A stretch of 64,000 bases of DNA from positions 39,914-103,913 of the forward strand of contig NZ_BIMA01000011.1 in assembly GCF_004000845.1 (NCBI RefSeq), given 5' to 3'. Positions within the stretch are counted from its first letter, which is position 1. Each line of letters opens with the position of its first letter. The position numbers and the translations under genes are program-made. Origin of the DNA: Paenibacillus koleovorans NBRC 103111. GTDB taxonomy: Bacteria > Bacillota > Bacilli > Paenibacillales > NBRC-103111. The notes beneath the pieces are model-generated. The model saw only the letters and a program-made list of their open reading frames with translations, made no database searches and was not told the origin of the DNA. Below, piece after piece: positions 62,683-64,000 of this stretch.

Positions 62683-63567
62683 ATGCCGATGGCCCACGTC
62701 AATGAAACGGCGCTTTATTATGAGACTCGAGGCAACGGAATTCCGATTGTGTTCCTGCATCCCCCGCTGCTCTCTTCGGCCAATTTCCGCTATCAACAGC
62801 TGCAGCTCCCGGACGAGTTTCAAATTATCACCTATGACATGCGCGGACATGGCAAAAGCGCCTATTCGCCGACGCCGCTCGCTTATGGGCTGCTTGGGAA
62901 GGATTTGATCGGCTTGCTCGATCATCTGCGGCTGTCGCGAGTGATCTTATGCGGCTATTCGACCGGCGGCGGTTTGGCGCTGGAAGCAATGCTCGCTTAC
63001 CCACAGCGGTTTCTCGGAGCCGTCCTTGTCAGCGCTATGCCGGAGGTCGACGACCTGTGGCTCAAGTTCCGGCTCGTCGCCGCCACTCGACTGTCGGGGA
63101 CGGCGTGGACGAACCATCTGCTGGCTTGGGGCATCGCTTGGGGCAACGCGGATCGTAAAGCTACCTTCCGTGAGCTGATGCGGGCGGCAGCCGAGGGCAA
63201 CAAGGAAAACCAGAAGCAATATTTCAAAGCCAGCCTGCACTATGCTTGCGGCAAGAGAGTCGACTCGATCCGTCACCCCGTCCTGCTGCTATATGGCGAG
63301 AAGGACAAGAGGTTCCACAAATACGCGCAGCAGCTGCAGGATCGGTTGCCCGAGGCCGAGCTCATCCTTCTGCCGCAAGCGAAGCATCAAATTCCAACAA
63401 AAGAAGCGGCGCAGATGAACAAGCTGCTGAGCGGCTGGGTGAAGCGTCATTTTTGGCCGGACTCCACACGTTTCCGAAATTCCAGCGGTTTACGAAGCTC
63501 ACCGGACGCGCATCCTATAATCGGAGGTGACAGTTCGCATGCCGAAACGGAATACCCCGGTTCATAA
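62683..63567 (+). CDS. Alpha/beta hydrolase
   Basis: 294 residues. Oxyanion region FLHPPLLS, nucleophile elbow GYSTGGG (Ser near 89), acid in LLYGEKDKRFH (near 205) and His in LPQAKHQIPT (near 230). The last 45 residues, after SGWVKRHFW, are not part of the fold and overlap the next gene. Esterase, lyase or similar; substrate unknown. AAGGAGG 9-10 nt before the ATG. Confidence 0.88.
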   Translation: MPMAHVNETALYYETRGNGIPIVFLHPPLLSSANFRYQQLQLPDEFQIITYDMRGHGKSAYSPTPLAYGLLGKDLIGLLDHLRLSRVILCGYSTGGGLALEAMLAYPQRFLGAVLVSAMPEVDDLWLKFRLVAATRLSGTAWTNHLLAWGIAWGNADRKATFRELMRAAAEGNKENQKQYFKASLHYACGKRVDSIRHPVLLLYGEKDKRFHKYAQQLQDRLPEAELILLPQAKHQIPTKEAAQMNKLLSGWVKRHFWPDSTRFRNSSGLRSSPDAHPIIGGDSSHAETEYPGS

Positions 63568-63673
63568 GACGAACAAATTCGAAGACGATCACATGAAGAC
63601 GCTCAAAGCCGTGAAAGCCGCCGCTACTCCGCCAAGCCTGAACAATTTGCCAAAACAAAACAATCCACAGTAA
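63539..63673 (+). CDS. Small basic protein of unknown function
   Basis: 44 residues: MPKRNTPVHKTNKFEDDHMK, then Ala/Lys and a Pro/Asn-rich end. GGAGGTGA lies 9 nt before its ATG, inside the 3' end of the hydrolase gene, which it overlaps by 29 bp. Size and composition recall small spore proteins, but I cannot assign a family. Confidence 0.65.
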   Translation: MPKRNTPVHKTNKFEDDHMKTLKAVKAAATPPSLNNLPKQNNPQ

Positions 63674-63680
63674 TCTATGG

Positions 63681-63710
63681 ACCCGATCGGTGACAACCGG
63701 TCGGGTTTTT
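63681..63710 (+). terminator. Terminator after the small basic gene
   Basis: ACCCGATCGGT / ACCGGTCGGGT stem, GACA loop, T5. Confidence 0.85.
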
Positions 63711-63870
63711 AGTTTACATATAAGAAAGTTTAAGTGCTTTACAGTGCTAAAGTGTAAGGGGGACGCTTGTTAAGCACGGTTGGGGTGAGGCTGAACGATA
63801 ACGCTTCGCCATAACTTATTTCGCCGGAATGGGGAACTAGGGAGAGGAGCAGGTGCCCTCTGCTCCCTTT
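63711..63870. other. Gene-free stretch at the end of the window
   Basis: No coding frame seen. A hairpin GGAGCAG / CTGCTCC lies near 63846-63866. After the repeat at 63871-63949 the window ends in an A-rich, GC-rich sequence that looks like the first arm of a terminator for a minus-strand or following gene. Confidence 0.4.
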
Positions 63871-63949
63871 GGAAAACGCCGCTCTAATGGGGCCGATTCG
63901 GACTGCAGAGCTTTTCCGGGCGGTGAAGCGTGCGGTAGTCCGATTTTTG
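63871..63949. repeat. Partial A unit of the dispersed repeat
   Basis: Matches the second half of the A unit (GAAAACGGCGCTCTAAGTGGGC...TCGGACTGCAG...GTAGTCCGA pattern) in the same orientation as the 46.8-47.9 kb array. The first half is absent. Confidence 0.7.
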
Positions 63950-64000
63950 AGGCTGTCGATTAACTGTGCACTAAAAAAAGAGCCGCCTCTCGCCGGGAAA

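Overview
The window looks like chromosomal DNA of a high-GC, endospore-forming member of the Paenibacillaceae (Paenibacillus, Cohnella or a relative). The reasons are the spore genes spoVR and yhbH, the YesM/YesN/LplABC-type sugar-import systems, many AraC regulators, a Firmicutes-type suf operon, the ywqBA pair, AGGAGG-type ribosome sites with frequent GTG and TTG starts, and repeated GTCCGA-rich intergenic elements. I see no rRNA, tRNA, CRISPR array, IS element or phage gene.

Layout. 0.1-6.7 kb: a PhyH-type dioxygenase, a minus-strand envelope-glycosylation operon (flippase-associated glycosyltransferase, GtrA, multi-TM hexosyltransferase-like protein), a PAP2/AUR1-type phosphatase and a Cys-type sulfatase. 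6.8-7.3 kb: repeats. 7.4-27.6 kb: a carbohydrate-utilisation locus. It holds a 1271-residue secreted multidomain protein with a GH99/WbsX-like end, an SDR, a mannonate-dehydratase-like enzyme, a YesN response regulator, a YesM kinase with doubled sensor, a lipoprotein plus two permeases, an Asp-box (sialidase-like) enzyme, an HpcH/HpaI aldolase, a Gfo/Idh/MocA oxidoreductase, an RraA-like aldolase, a decayed YhcH fragment and two AraC regulators. Two promoters 10 kb apart, before the secreted enzyme and before the lipoprotein, share a 42-bp upstream element (36/42 identical), a -10 at the same distance and a CcpA (cre)-like palindrome. They probably form one regulon for a complex glycan, perhaps uronate-containing.

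27.7-46.7 kb: a MASE4 histidine kinase, spoVR, the wreck of a vapBC toxin-antitoxin pair, ywqB/ywqA, a tandem-MerR regulator divergent from a UvrA2-type ABC protein, a DUF7309/DUF6930 protein, yhbH, a MEKHLA/PAS protein, a medium-chain dehydrogenase, an AraC regulator and a nuclease-like protein with a terminator-like hairpin in its leader. 46.8-47.95 kb: a gene-free array of two repeat types in the order A-BBB-A-BB-A. The same composite occurs inverted at 7.0-7.26 kb, and half an A unit lies at 63.9 kb.

48-64 kb: a peroxide-defence operon (thioredoxin-reductase-like flavoprotein, glutaredoxin, 2-Cys peroxiredoxin) under a perfect PerR box, small conserved proteins, a GDPD, methionine-salvage mtnK-mtnA, dps, and the Fe-S operon sufC-sufD-sufS-sufB. 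The suf operon lacks sufU and has a Fur-like inverted repeat at its promoter. An alpha/beta hydrolase and a small basic protein follow. Genes for oxidative stress and iron (PerR operon, dps, suf) cluster in this last third.
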